DNA of 64,000 nucleotides. It comes from Sindora glabra. Taxonomy: Eukaryota > Streptophyta > Magnoliopsida > Fabales > Fabaceae. Of this stretch, positions 1 through 12,035 are shown piece after piece (position 1 is the first letter of the stretch; every line of letters begins with the position of its first letter). Made by a program: the position numbers and the translations under genes. Under the pieces are notes generated by a model. That model was not told the DNA's origin. It saw only the letters and a program-made list of their open reading frames with translations, and did no database searches. The stretch is taken from assembly GCA_020226215.1 (NCBI GenBank), contig CM035235.1, forward strand, positions 70,457,283 through 70,521,282, read 5' to 3'.

Positions 1-419
1 CCCCCCTAAACAATTCCATGCTCCTCAAAATACTGCCACGGAATTAATTAGGTCAATTTTATGTAACTCTAAAAATTTTAAAATTTAACTAATATAATAA
101 TTTAAAAAAATTTAGATTAAAATATTTAGCTATATTTATAAAAAAAAAACTATTGCAATTGATTAAAGTTTGATTATAAATTATTAAAATAACAAAAAAT
201 AATTTATATATGTGTTTAATATTAAATTTAATGAGTTTGATGAAAGATAAAAAATTATTTTTAATTATAAAATATAAAAATATGATTTTTATAATTTCTG
301 TAATATAATATTTTTTATAAAAAATATCTTCAAAAAATAAACCGACAATGAGGTACACCGAAATTAGGACCACTCAATTAATACCAGAGTTTCCAAACAG
401 AAACTGTCGAGTTGGGGTG

Positions 420-712
420 CAGCACGAGAAGCAAACATTAACTCGTCCGGATACGTTTTACCAAAGGAAAAAGGAAAGAAAAAAAAAAAATTAACTCGTC
501 CGGTTACAATTTCATCTCTTCAAACAGAACATTTGCCATATGTACCGCTCAGTTATTTTTACCGATTTTAACTTTTAGCATGTGATTGTGAATCGCACAT
601 TCTCAACATTTTTTTTATTCATTCAGTACTTGTAACAGTTAGAATTTAATTTGTAAAATTAATTAATTAATTAACTTTTAGCATGTGATTGTCTAACTCG
701 TCCGGTTAAATT
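420..712. other. Rearranged patch with filler-like duplications
   Basis: Compared with unit 2 (12480-12660), this stretch has an extra A-rich insert of about 56 bp bounded by two copies of TTAACTCGTCCGG (near 448 and 491). At 675-712 it has a composite of two nearby pieces, AACTTTTAGCATGTGATTGT (also near 569) and TAACTCGTCCGGTTA (also near 491). This composite joins directly to a truncated LTR. Such patchworks are typical of DNA repair by template switching. Confidence 0.55.
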
Positions 713-896
713 TTTTATATTTAAAATCCCTACTTTATTTGATGGGCTTCATAAAAATAAAAGAAGATAAATACAAACGGTTAGAATTTAAATTTATATA
801 ACAAAATAAATCTAAATTTAAATAAAATATGATAATTATTAAATATTTATCACATTTTATAGGATTGATTTTTTTTATAAAATCTTTTAGGCATCA
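706..896 (-). repeat. Truncated 3' LTR of TR-GAG-like element, unit 1
   Basis: This matches the inner half of the 395-bp LTR at 13208-13602, for example the shared run TTTAAATAAAATA followed by TATTTATCACATTTT. The boundary CATCA at 892-896 corresponds to the LTR start on the minus strand. The outer part is missing. Confidence 0.65.
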
Positions 897-1115
897 TTGC
901 CCTTCGTTTCGGAAGATTCTAACCTCAATTTCATATGGGAAACTTGAATTCTTCGGTATCAAAAGAAATATTTAGAATAATTTTGCAACTTCAACTTCTT
1001 AAAGCAATGACAATCTTTGGAAAGAGTCTTCTTTGAAAATACTTGAATATTAAACGTCAATTTGTTAACAAGATTAATCAAATGTTATACTTTATTCAAG
1101 TTAAATAATTTACGT

Positions 1116-2142
1116 CCAACAAAATATACTGCTCCAATCTTCAAGTAATGAATAGTTTTTACTTATTGTTGGATTATAGGCTTAACATTGTTTAACTTTT
1201 CTTAATATTTTGATAGGCCTTTAACAATATATTTGCCTTCTTGGTTGTTAAACTTTTCTTTTGTATAGTTCTTTGAAGATTCTTTCATGTCATTTTCTTG
1301 TTTAATATTATCATCTTGTTTAGTAATGTTAATAAGTTCTTTAAGAATATTTTGGATTGTCATATGCTAGAACATATTACATCAAGTTTGACCCATATTG
1401 ATTTTGAGAGATCTTTTATTGCAGTATTGGCATTTTTATGATATGAATTTTTCTCTCCTTCATTGATGGTACTTCTTAATTCATTTGCACTTGCATGATT
1501 ATTGTTAAAGTTGGAAGTTTTAAATTCAACAAACACTTGATTTTTGCAAGATTGATCACTATGTATCCTTTTAGTTGCATAAACTGCTTGATAAGCTTGG
1601 AATCTTTCTTTAATTCTACAATAGATTCCATTAGTTGAATGTTTATTCTTAATCTTTTGAGTTGCATGATTTCTCAATGTATTATCTAGTAAGGTTGCTT
1701 GACGAAAATAGCCCTTTGTAGTTGATTGAATATGTCTATTCAAAATTGATAAATATGGATAATAATGGTCATTCATGATTAATTGAATCGAATAATGATA
1801 CTAAGTTGACTCAAATAAAATCACATCATAATACTTTGAGAAATATTTTCTTCCTAACATCTTCTTCATTTTGCAATCATGATTTAATCTTATTTTTGCC
1901 CTAATGAGCTCCATAAGCTTGTAGATGATTCCATTATATAAATGCTCATCCTCTTAAATTGTTAGCTATTATTTTTATATTCTTCTTTTCTGAAACATTC
2001 ATCATATTGAAGAAGTCTTTTATGTTGTCTATCTAATTCATAAATGAATCGATAATGAGGTTATTGTTGAATTTAGGAAAATCAACTTGCTTGTGATGAT
2101 ATTTGTTTCTTCAATTTTATCTTTTTGTTGCATGGTAATTCC
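1116..2142 (-). pseudogene. Degenerate Ty3/gypsy gag, tandem copy a
   Basis: On the minus strand this copy runs from the retrotransposon gag domain (about 2110-1810) into a hydrophilic C-terminal region. The longest open piece is 1360-1776 (138 codons), rich in Asn, Lys, Thr and Ser. That piece is not a domain I recognise, but it follows the gag domain directly in all copies. Several stops and frameshifts interrupt the whole, so it is not expressed as one protein. It duplicates 2143-2581 plus 6262-6825. Confidence 0.6.
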
Positions 2143-2581
2143 AACAAAATATATCGCTCTAATCTTCAAGTAGATAATAGTTTTTATTGATTATTGGATT
2201 ATAGGCTTAACATTGTTTAACTTTTCTTGATATTCTGATAGGCTTTTAATAATATGTTCACCTTCTTAGTTGTTGAATTTTTCATCTATGTATTTCTTTA
2301 AAGATTCTCTCGTGTCATCTTCTTATTTAATGTAATCATCTTCTTTAGTGGTCTCAACAAGTTCTTTAAAATTTTTTTGGATTGTCATATGTTAGAACAT
2401 ATTACATCAAGTTTGACCCATATTGATTTTGAGAAATCTTTTATCGTAGCATTGGCATCTATGTGATATAATTCATTAATGATACTTCTTAATTTATTTG
2501 CATTCGCATGATTGTTGTTGAAGTTAGAAGTTTTAAATTTAACAAACATTTGATTTTGCAAGAATGATCATTATGAATCCT

Positions 2582-5500
2582 TGTAATACCCTGAAATAAT
2601 ATTTAAAATCTTATTATTTTAATTGCCCTAAGGTATTTATTTTAGCTAAAAATAATAATGAAATATATTCATTTAATCAATATTTGGTTTTAGATTTTCT
2701 TGTTTAAAGTTCTAGGTATGATGGTCTTATTAATGATAACATTTGAATTATATTTAATTTACCAAACCATAATTTTGTTCTAAAAAATTAATTTGAATAA
2801 TTTTTATGGTATTTTCTCACAAAGTTGAAAATAATTTCAGTGATTATGGGTGTAAGATTTATAAAGATAAATACTTGTAATTGGTAAAATATTTTTGAAA
2901 TTGATGAAAGCTTGAAATATTTATTTTTAGGGCTTTCAAATTTATGATGCTATTATGAAATATTGGGGAAGGTTGAAAGTATATGAGTTAGGATTTTATT
3001 TTAATAAGATTGAAAAGAAAGGCTAGGATTATTAGAAGTAAGAAATAGAAAGTCGAGATTTTATAAAGGAAATGAAACTTATATGTGCGAGAAACATTGG
3101 ATTAATACATATAACTCATTTTTTTAGCATTCCTCTCTATCCTTTCTTTTGACACCTAGGCTTTTTCTTTCTTTTTTTCCTTCTCTATTTCTCTCTCTCA
3201 TTTCTATGCAATGTACGATGTTTAATACCGCTACTTTTGGTGGTACCATTGCCCAGTCTGGTGTTTGTTGTTATAGATGACATCCTTTCTTAGCATCTAG
3301 TTATATGGTTTTATATGAAGAAATGCGAATCTCAACAATAAAATAATGGGCTTTTCTCTTCTAGCAACCTCCTATTCTTTCTTTAGCCCTTGATCTAATG
3401 CCATCATGCACTATTTCAATTGGGTGTGGCTTCTTTTCTAGCTAACAATTGCATGGTGGCGTGAAGGAGTCTCTAGGTATATAACAAGGTGCTTGGTTTC
3501 CCCTTATCGACAAAGTAGTTTGGGACCTTCTTCTTTCCGCTAGTGGTCTAGTATGATTCCAACAACATGGTGTAGCTGATAACTCTTAAAGATGAGTAAG
3601 CTTCTTAAGACCATAAAAACTTGATCTTAAGGTCAATATAGGATTGAATAAAAAAATCTATAAGTTAATGCTTGGAATATATGGTGATCCCTTTGAAAAA
3701 TATGGAATTTATGCCATATAATGCTATAATAATATGGTTAGAATATTTATGATATGTTATGTTCTTATATTTCAAATAATTCCAACTTGATCCAAGAAAG
3801 AATTCCTAGAATGTGAAATTTGGTTCCTTTGAAATAAAGTTAAAAATATTAGAAGTCTAATGTATGATTTTATAAAAAGGATGTGAATAAATCATTCACG
3901 GAGTATAAGTTTTAATATTCCAATTGTTATATACTTTGATTCAAAAAATCCCTCATTTATGGAAATTTTTGAATTCTTTATGATAATTTTCAAAGTATAA
4001 GAAGATAGTGATACGGGATAATAGAATGGTATGGATATGTACTTGTTATAGTATCAGGTTTTATTATTTTTTATTGGTATGTTTTTTATTTGAAATTCTC
4101 CATATTGTAATGTATTTTTAATTTTCGATGATTAATTTAAGAAAAGATAATAGAGTTACAATATAAGATGTTAAAATATTATGATTAGACTTTAAAAATA
4201 ATAATTTAGGAAGAAAATGAGTAAACCTAATTTATTTATAAATTATCTTTGTAAATTATAAAAATAAGAAAAAAAGGTAAAAAATTGAGTATGGATACTT
4301 TGAAACTCCTTAAGGTGGAGAGGTGCCCTCAAGTGAGTATATATTCTACCTTAAAACCTTTATATTACTTATATTGATTGATTGCTATATTTTATAATTT
4401 TTTTATCGACTACATGGATTATAAATATGGTTTTACGTGGAATTGGATTCATTATGATTAGAAAGCTTTAATATTGATAATTATAATTGTTCTTTTAACC
4501 AATATGTTATCAACATAATTGATACATTAATGCATATGTAAATTCATATGGTTATTTCATAAGATATAGTTATCTCCTATTTTGATACTTTGAAATGAAA
4601 GTAAGATATTATCATTATTTACTATTTCTTGATGATATTTATTTTAAATGGAAGAATAAGTGATCAAAGTATGTGTGAACTAAGTGAACATGGATTGATC
4701 ATGCTTAGAAAGTATGGTGGTATTATTATTGATTGTTAGTTAATTTAAATTGAGTTTGCATTATTACTTATATGTTGGAAAATATAGTACAAGCTATATT
4801 GAAATGTAAATAACTATTATGATCATGCGATAGGGCATAATGGTGTTGTTATATGCTTTAACCTTACCTAATAATGATGAATTAGCTACTTTGTATTGAA
4901 ATTTCACTAAAATTGTAATATGTTAATGTGTATATTGTATTATGAATTATATAAAAAGTGGCATTAGAATTGTAAAATATGACACCAACGATGATGTGAA
5001 TACTAGATAAGAAATTACCAATAAAAAGTCTGTGGAGGATGTAAGTAGTGGTGTTTGACGAGCATTGACCCGTGAGTTTTTTGTGGATCTAGCATACAAA
5101 AAATAAGTCCGTAAAAAAAGAGCCTAAATAAGGTCAGTCTATGCAAATTAAATCTGCAAAGGTTGTCAGCTGACCCGTGGGCTAGACCTATTTATAATTT
5201 AAAACTCGTGGGCTTTATAAGTTTTTATGTGAACTAGATCAATCAAAATAAGCTCACTTAAAATGCTAGTTTTAGCAAATTAAGCCTAAACAGGCTAAAC
5301 AGATGCAAGCCTTGGCCCAATCTACTAAGCTTGCCCCATTAAGCATCCCTAGATATAGGGCGAACCCTAAAAGGATAAGGATAAAAAGTTTATAGAGGGT
5401 ATAAAGTTGACTGAGGAGTCAAAAAGTGAATATATATATATATTTATTATAATTATTATGCATTTGTGATATGAAATTGAAAATTGCTTGTGATTGAATA

Positions 5501-6261
5501 TCATTGTTTGATGTAACTATAAAGACTTGATGTCATTGACCCTTGTTGACTATTTGAAAATCTAGTAACCATTCGGAATAGATTATGTATGATATGATAA
5601 TGATATTATGCACCATCAAAAAATTAAGAGTATTATGATTTGTGATGTGAAATAAGGAGTTTAAGTTCCATGTAGGTAAATATAGCAATCGAAAAATTAG
5701 TAATATGTGTTTCAAAATTCCAGGAATTTGGTTTACTTTTTTTTTTCATTTTAATACTTAATTAACATATGATTGCTTTATTTAATTGAGTCTTAAGTAC
5801 GATTATGGTAGATATATATTCACTGAATTCTCATAACTCATTTAATTTATTTTCGATGTTTTCAAGTAAAAAGAATGCATTGGATCTTAGCTATATCTAT
5901 AGAGAATTAAAGATTATTTTGTAAAGAGATTTTGATAGTTAGATTAGAATTAAGATTAGTAGTGAAGTTATTGGCGTCTGTTTAAATATAATATGTTTCG
6001 AGGTTGTGTAGTATTGTATATATTTTGTATTGTTGTTGTATCTGTAAAAAAAAATTATAGGTTTTATGATCTAGGATATGTGATTTTCATGAAATATTCA
6101 AAAATAGAAAAAACTTTATCCTTTTTTGTAAAAATTAAGAAACAATTGAATCCCTACAAAAATAGAAAGAATCCCGATGGACAGAATTAGTATAAATAAT
6201 GGCAAGGCTAATAAAAATTGAATAATAGAGTCCTAGTGATGATTAGGTTTAGGTTATGGCA
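2582..6261. mobile_element. 3.68 kb LTR-like insertion (TG...CA, 5-bp target duplication)
   Basis: This interval interrupts gag copy b at a site that is continuous in copy a (1560-1580) and in unit 2 (14275-14290). It starts TGTAATACCC, ends GGTTATGGCA, and is flanked by ATCCT (2577-2581) and ATCTT (6262-6266), a 5-bp target duplication with one mismatch. I see no coding region and no internal pair of LTRs. A TGTAAYACCC start is common in long gypsy LTRs, so a solo LTR is the simplest reading. A non-coding LTR element with undetected short LTRs is also possible. It contains a hAT-like element at 5046-5351. Confidence 0.6.
5046..5351. mobile_element. hAT-like miniature element, 306 bp
   Basis: The left end TAGTGGTGTTTGACGAG and the inverted right end TAGGGATGCTTAATGGGG form imperfect terminal inverted repeats. 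The flanks GATGTAAG (5038-5045) and GATATAGG (5352-5359) are an 8-bp target duplication with two mismatches, as expected for hAT transposons. It is non-coding and lies inside the 3.68 kb insertion. Confidence 0.6.
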
Positions 6262-7235
6262 ATCTTGTTAGTTCCATGAACTGCTTGGAATCTTTCTTCA
6301 ATTCTAGAATAGATTCCACTATTTGAATGTTTGTTCTTGATCTTTTGAGTTGCATGATTCTTCACTATATTATCTTGTAAGGTTGGCTAATCAAAATAGC
6401 TTTTCATGGTTGATTGAATATGTCTTTTTATAATTAATGAATATAAATAATAATGGTCATCCATGATTAATTGAATTGAATAATGATATTAAGTTGACTC
6501 AAATAACATCACATCATAATGCTTTAGGAAATATTTTCTTACTAACATCTTCTTCATTTGCAACCATGATTTGATCTTATTTTTGCCTTAATGAGTTCTA
6601 TAAGCTTATAGGTGATTCCACCATGTAAATGCTCGTCCTTTTAAATTGTTAACTACTATTTTCATATTCTTCTCTTCAAAAATATTTATCATATTGAAGA
6701 AGTCTTCTATGTTGTCTATTTAATTCATAAACGAATAAATAGTGAGGTTACCACTAAATTTAAGAAAATCAACTTGCTTGTGATGATATTTGTTTCTTTA
6801 ATTTTGTTTTCTTTTTGCATGGTAATCTTCAGATTCAAAATCTGAATCTTTATTGGAAACTTCTAGTCTTTGTTGATAGTGATCGGTTAGATGGTTATTA
6901 CATGGTCTTTGTTTTCTATTTCCATCATAAAAATAGTTATCTTTTCAGTAATTCACCATTACTTCGGCTTCACCTTAGGAGACTTTATGGATAATTTCTC
7001 ATTGTTGAAATACAAGATTATAATGACGGATAGGTTGATCATAAGCACCATTTTCAACACAACTATCTTTATCATTTTTACAAAACTTGTGGCCACCACT
7101 TTTTAACTTGATGAGCATGTTGTGGATCTCATGAAATTTGTAGGTCATCCTTTTTTATTAAGCTTACATTACTATTTCTTGAGCTTGTATTACCACCTAA
7201 ATAGCTTTAATCCCATATTCACCATAAATGAGAAG

Positions 7236-7357
7236 TTTGCCACCATCTCTATTATCACCACCCATTTTCATTTCAAATCTTTGAGCTTATCATGTCTTTG
7301 CCACCATCTCTATTATCACCACCCATTTTCATTTCAAATCTTTGAGCTTATCATGTC
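7236..7357. repeat. Perfect 61-bp tandem duplication
   Basis: The 61 bases at 7236-7296 are repeated without visible change at 7297-7357, in the leader between the primer-binding site and gag of the unit 1 element. The lack of mismatches in an otherwise decayed element suggests a recent event or an assembly artefact. Confidence 0.85.
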
Positions 7358-7390
7358 GAATCTTTGATCTCAAACTTTGAACCATTAAGC

Positions 7391-7405
7391 AAGTTCTTAT
7401 GCCAC
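7391..7405 (-). other. Degenerate primer-binding site (tRNA-Met), unit 1 element
   Basis: On the minus strand the LTR ends CATCA and is followed by AGTGGCATAAGAACTTG, a decayed form of the common plant TGGTATCAGAGC site. The same arrangement occurs at about 21064-21081 in unit 2. Confidence 0.6.
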
Positions 7406-7406
7406 T

Positions 7407-7785
7407 TGATGTAAAATAAGAAGTGAAAATGAGAAAATAAAATTTTTAGCACACTACAGATAAATAAAAATATTAAATCAAATACTTTATTGATATTTAA
7501 ATTAAAAAAAAGGGATGAATAAGACTTCCTACTGCAATGCATATGTATACTAATATTAAGGAAATTGCCCACTAAACTTAAATAATGTGAGAATTAACTT
7601 ATTTATACTAATTTTTTAAACTTAAAACTCCTACTCTGCTAGATGTGAAATTTTATAAAAATAAAGAAAATAAATACAAATTATTACAACCTAAATCTAA
7701 ATAAAAATTAATAATTAACAAATTCTCATTACATTTTATAAAATTGTATTTCTCATAAGATCTTTTAACCTTTACTCCAGCATCA
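7407..7785 (-). repeat. 5' LTR of TR-GAG-like element, unit 1
   Basis: This 379-bp LTR begins TGATG and ends CATCA, and is similar to 21082-21482 and 13208-13602. The right flank ACATC (7786-7790) matches the flank of the unit 2 copy, showing one ancestral insertion. Confidence 0.7.
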
Positions 7786-8455
7786 ACATCTTCCTCCCTA
7801 AGCACCTTTGTCAAAAGACAAAACCACATTCCTAATTCATCAATTAACCATACAATACTTGAAAGGGAGAGGATGACCTTGATCTCTAAATTATTAATTA
7901 AGCCTCCATTTGGCAGATGATATCTCCATTGAAATATTAGTTTAAAATATCAAGATGATAAAGAATAATTTATATATTTAATATTAAATATAATTAAAAA
8001 AATTGTAAAAGATAATGTTTTTTTTAAAAGAAGTTAATTTTGTCTATTATATAATTTTAGGTAATTTTTTAATTATAATATATAAATATATATAATATTC
8101 CTCCATTTACATATAAAAAATAAAATTTTCTGATAAAACATATCTCTCCAGAGAAACCCCCCCCCCCCCGGGGGGGAATCCATCTTCACCTGAAAAACTT
8201 AGTCCTTTGGTTCCTTTTCTCTCTTTCGCCTTTTTTTTTTCTGGGCATAAAGTTATTTTCACGGTTGGCCACTATGTTGAAAATGTTCAGATGCATATGC
8301 TGCAAAAATAGAATAATAATAATAATGATAACAACAACTACAATTAAAACAAATTTGACGGAAAAAACTATTCTGCGTCCATACAAAATCATCTATTTAA
8401 ATTGATACTTTCAATATTATATTATAGTAACATTTAATATTATTATTTGATTATT
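7786..8455. other. Right flank of the gypsy-type element in unit 1
   Basis: This non-coding stretch aligns with 21483-21905. It holds an AT-rich insert absent from unit 2 at about 7930-8185, which resembles the small AT-rich inverted-repeat elements elsewhere in the window and ends at a C13/G7 homopolymer pair. No gene was seen. Confidence 0.5.
8157..8176. repeat. C13 then G7 homopolymer pair
   Basis: Thirteen C are followed immediately by seven G inside very AT-rich DNA. The aligned position in unit 2 (about 21615) has no such run. It may be a real low-complexity tract or an artefact of assembly or gap closure. Confidence 0.9.
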
Positions 8456-9013
8456 TGGAAGTGTTTAATAAACTTAAAATTTGTGGGTCAAATGGGTCTA
8501 TCTATGAATTTTATGTAAATCGAATCCAAAAATAAGTTGATTAAAAAATGAGTTTAAATGAATTTAGCTAGTGTGAGTTATGAATCAAGCAGATCAATTT
8601 TAAACAGATTGAATTTGTTCGAGAATCTAAATAGGTAAATTTTTTTTAAGAAAATTTTTTATATTTAATAATTTAAAGAATAACTATATTTAAAAATGAC
8701 TTATTTAATTATTTTTATATCATAATTTAATATAAATTATAGTTTAATTATAAAAAATTAAATACAAATGTTCAAAATAATTAAGCATAATAAAATTAGT
8801 GAATATAAAAATATAAAAACAAAATTTATAAATATAAAAATAAAATAATAGATATAAAAATATAATAAATAACAAAATATAAAATATAAATTAAAATTAA
8901 AAAAATGAGAATGAGTTAACTTGTAGGCTTGTGGATTGAACCAAATCAATTAAAATGAATTTTAACGAATCGGGTTTAAACAAATTTCGACTCAAATCCG
9001 GTAAGCATCCTTG
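8456..9013. mobile_element. hAT-like non-autonomous element, 558 bp, unit 1 only
   Basis: This interval is absent from the aligned site in unit 2 (about 21905) and is flanked by perfect 8-bp copies of TGATTATT (8448-8455 and 9014-9021). Its ends, TGGAAGTGTTTA and inverted CAAGGATGCTTA, differ only by transitions and resemble the ends of the element at 5046-5351. It contains only AT-rich non-coding DNA. The 8-bp target duplication points to the hAT superfamily. Confidence 0.65.
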
Positions 9014-9021
9014 TGATTATT

Positions 9022-11588
9022 CGATATTTCTCTATTTCTTCTTGCGTTCAACACTGTATAATTGTCGTTATCATATATGTATAAGCAGCTACTCTTAGTA
9101 TAAAGGAAAAAAAATTATTAGTTTAATGGTACAGTGGAAGTTGAGAAGAGAAGGAATTTCTTCGGGTAATTATTATTGTGAGACTTAATCATATGCTTAT
9201 AACTCTTAGGAGGAGAATATAAAATATATGAATGTGGCACCAGCCTTTAAATAAATATATAAAAAAAATTCAAATAAATATATAAAAATTAAACAAAATT
9301 TGTTACAAGAAAACTTTATTCATAACAAAAATTACTTATGCTATAAACAAAGTTGTAAGAACACTTTATTTGTGACCAAGTATTACCTATACTATGATTT
9401 AAGTAAAAAAAATTTACCTGTAATGAAATATCACATATATTATAATTAAGTTCATAAGTAATATTATGATAAAATATATCTTTTTCGTGTTAAATACACG
9501 TATGAAAATTAAATTGAATAAATTTTCTCTCCAAAATTTGAAGGGATATATTTATATTATTTATACGAGTTCGTTTGTTGAGCTTTGTGAGGTATATAAG
9601 TCTTAGACCAATAAGATTAGGGAATCGAATTGGTGATATTATTTTATATATTTATATAAAAATATATATTATAATAATATTAAATTAATTATATCTAACA
9701 ATAAGTCTTATGTCCATCACTATAAGATTAAAAGAATTTCACTAAAAAATAGATAATAATTACATAATATTATATATAATTTAATAATAACTAAATCATC
9801 ATGTTAAAAATATATTTAAGTTATTATATTTAATGGAGTGTTATATATAAACAAGATAGCTCCTTATTAATTTCTCTTATATCAATTTTATAAATTTGTA
9901 TAATTGTCCTTATTAATGGAGTGTTATTATACCTTTAACCCAAGAGAAAATATAAGGAAGAAAAAGTGGGAAGAAAGAAAATAAACCGAAGATGACATAA
10001 TAAATTTAAAAAATAAATTTAAATTTTTTTATATTTATTAAATTGAGATTTATAAATTTATCATATCATCTTATTTTATATTCAAAATCTAATTTTGTAT
10101 TTATTTGTCATAAATATAATATTGTTGAATAAATTTTCCTACGTACGAAATATGCTAAATGAGGAAATTAAAAATTAGAGAATGTCTTATGACTCTATGC
10201 TTCATTGAAAATCCATTTTATATTATAAATTTGTATTTTATGAAAATGAATTGAAGTCCAAATCAATTTATACTAAATTCTTATAATTGATTCTCTCCGG
10301 GAAAAGAATATTCCTTTTCTAATAGGGAATAAGCTTAGTATTATGCCAAGGATCGAAAATTACATAAGGACATCCCAAAAACATACGATGACATTAATTT
10401 CCTTTTTAATTATTATCATTACTCCTTCTTATAATTTTTTTATTAAAATGCACTTTATTTAAGGTGTGCTCAGCATTTAATTGAAGATAATTTATATATA
10501 CAAATGAAGGATCTAATGTTAAATATGAAAAAGTAAAACTTTTTAAAAATATCAAATATCAATCGAATTAAATGCTTTTTGTATTCAATAATTATTCTTA
10601 TTTTGATGAAATTTTGTTAAATAAATATAAATTTTTTATTTGATTTATAAAATGTATAAAAGTATAAGTAAGGATAATTTTAAAATTTCATATAATTTTT
10701 ATATTTTTGATTAAATTTTTAAATAATTATCTACATTCTGTACTTAAAGAAATAAGCTATTCCTACATCATAAACTTAACATAATAGTTAACAGAATTAA
10801 CACTTAAATTTTAATATTAAATTTCATTACTAAAAATTTTAATTTCATCAAACAAAACCCCAATATTTTATTGTTAATACTTGGTTTCATCGCGAGTATC
10901 ACAAATATGTTATAAGATCAACGTGTTGGAAATATATAATTTTTATGTATGCCAACCATTATAGCCTAATTTCATCCCAATTCTTAATGGAAGTCATAAA
11001 AATAGCATGACCATGATCCCATATGAGAATAAGTGATTGGTTTAAGGCTCGCAAATATTTTTTTATAAAATATTAAAGTAATAAAATTTTATTTATTAAA
11101 CACTTCCAAATAATCAAATAATAATGATTTTAAAGAAGATTAGCGAAGTAGCTTTGAAGTCCATGTTTATCTTCTCAAAATCGTAATTTTTACAATGATA
11201 GACCAAAAAAAATAAAGGATTACTTATTATTTTCTCATTATTCGAGTGGCTTTAAACGCTAGTCAGAAATATCATACATGCTAGAAATTAAGTTGATGCA
11301 ATATCAACCAATTTGTTAAAAATTTAGATAAAATTGAACTCAGAATTGACATTGCGTAGAAATTGTAAATTGAGAGACGAAATTAATTTAAATAACAAAC
11401 TAAGAACCAAATTGGTATAATTATTAAAAATAATGAAGTTACCTTTCAGGAAACACTTTTTGAAAATATTTTTCAATATAAGTGAGCTTCAATAAAATAT
11501 AGAATCCCCTTTCTATGAAAAACTAGTGTTTTAGAACAAAATTATTGAAAAATGTCTCTCTCTAATTATGGATTCTTTAAATTCGTTT

Positions 11589-11622
<34 letters not shown>

Positions 11623-12035
11623 ATGTGGTCTGGACTGTTTTAATTTGTATTTGAACAAATTCGTATTTTATATATCCTAGTCCTTTTTTTTTTTTTTTTT
11701 TTCAAACTTATAAACACGTCTGCAAACCTCAATTTATTTCAACATCTTTAGTATGAAATCTGATCATCAATTATTTAATTTTGTGATAGATTAAAGATAG
11801 AAAAATGCCTTTTAACTTGTAGCCTTTTTTTTAAGGAAATTCTTATATATTCTAATTAAGGTGACACTTCAATCAAGCTGCTCAGATGTTCAACTTGAGA
11901 ATAACTTAATTTGTGATTGGTTTTTTATCTGGTTAGAGAAAATTTAACTTGTTCGAGAAATTAAATATTAAATATTATTCACATGCTTGTTGTACATATT
12001 GCGGGTCAATTTGGTTAGGGCAGGTGACCCCACTA
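9022..12035. other. Non-coding right part of duplication unit 1
   Basis: This AT-rich stretch has no convincing gene. It aligns with 21910-26910 in unit 2. It holds degenerate short repeats around a phrase like ACAAAAATTACTTATGCTATAAA (9325-9480), a CT microsatellite, and a poly-T tract near 11687-11702. Confidence 0.6.
11591..11621. repeat. CT microsatellite
   Basis: About 15 TC dinucleotides in a row. The aligned site in unit 2 (about 25895) does not carry the tract. Confidence 0.95.

Larger units (their letters stand above)
2143..6825 (-). pseudogene. Degenerate Ty3/gypsy gag, tandem copy b, split by insertion
   Basis: This copy consists of 6825-6262 and 2581-2143, separated by the 3.68 kb insertion. 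Minus-strand translation around 6790-6480 shows a recognisable Ty3/gypsy gag domain: a DFLKF-like start, an EDFFNMI segment, then LKGRAFTWWNHL and KNKIKSWLQMK. The last two correspond to the family signature of GRA-TWW followed by an I-SW--MK stretch. Stops interrupt it in several places. The domain identifies the element as gypsy-type despite the missing polymerase. Confidence 0.65.
706..7785 (-). mobile_element. TR-GAG-like Ty3/gypsy element, unit 1 copy (rearranged)
   Basis: This is an LTR element read on the minus strand. Its 5' LTR is 7407-7785, followed by a degenerate tRNA-Met primer-binding site (about 7391-7405), a gag region, and a truncated 3' LTR (about 706-896). The gag region is present twice, as a tandem duplication of about 1 kb (1116-2142 and 2143-2581 joined to 6262-6825). 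The second copy is split by a 3.68 kb insertion. No protease, reverse transcriptase, RNase H or integrase reading was found. The sister copy in unit 2 (13208-21482) has both LTRs. The left LTR has lost its outer half at a rearranged junction near 712. Confidence 0.7.
1..12035. repeat. Tandem segmental duplication, unit 1
   Basis: This block is repeated in diverged form at about 12036-26910. Matching anchors include 7-110 with 12043-12150, the LTR-element right flank 7786-7925 with 21483-21620, 9050-9200 with 21940-22080, 10150-10380 with 24330-24560, and 11690-11960 with 26600-26860, all in the same order and orientation. The block has no intact host gene. The window begins almost exactly where unit 2 begins within its own copy, so unit 1 may start just outside the window, or further copies may lie upstream. 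The right boundary near 12000-12035 is approximate because similarity fades there. Confidence 0.85.

Noticed and set aside
89..373. 94-codon minus-strand frame
   Set aside because: Very low complexity from AT-rich repeat DNA (Phe, Ile, Asn, Tyr, Lys). The unit 2 copy is not conserved as a frame.
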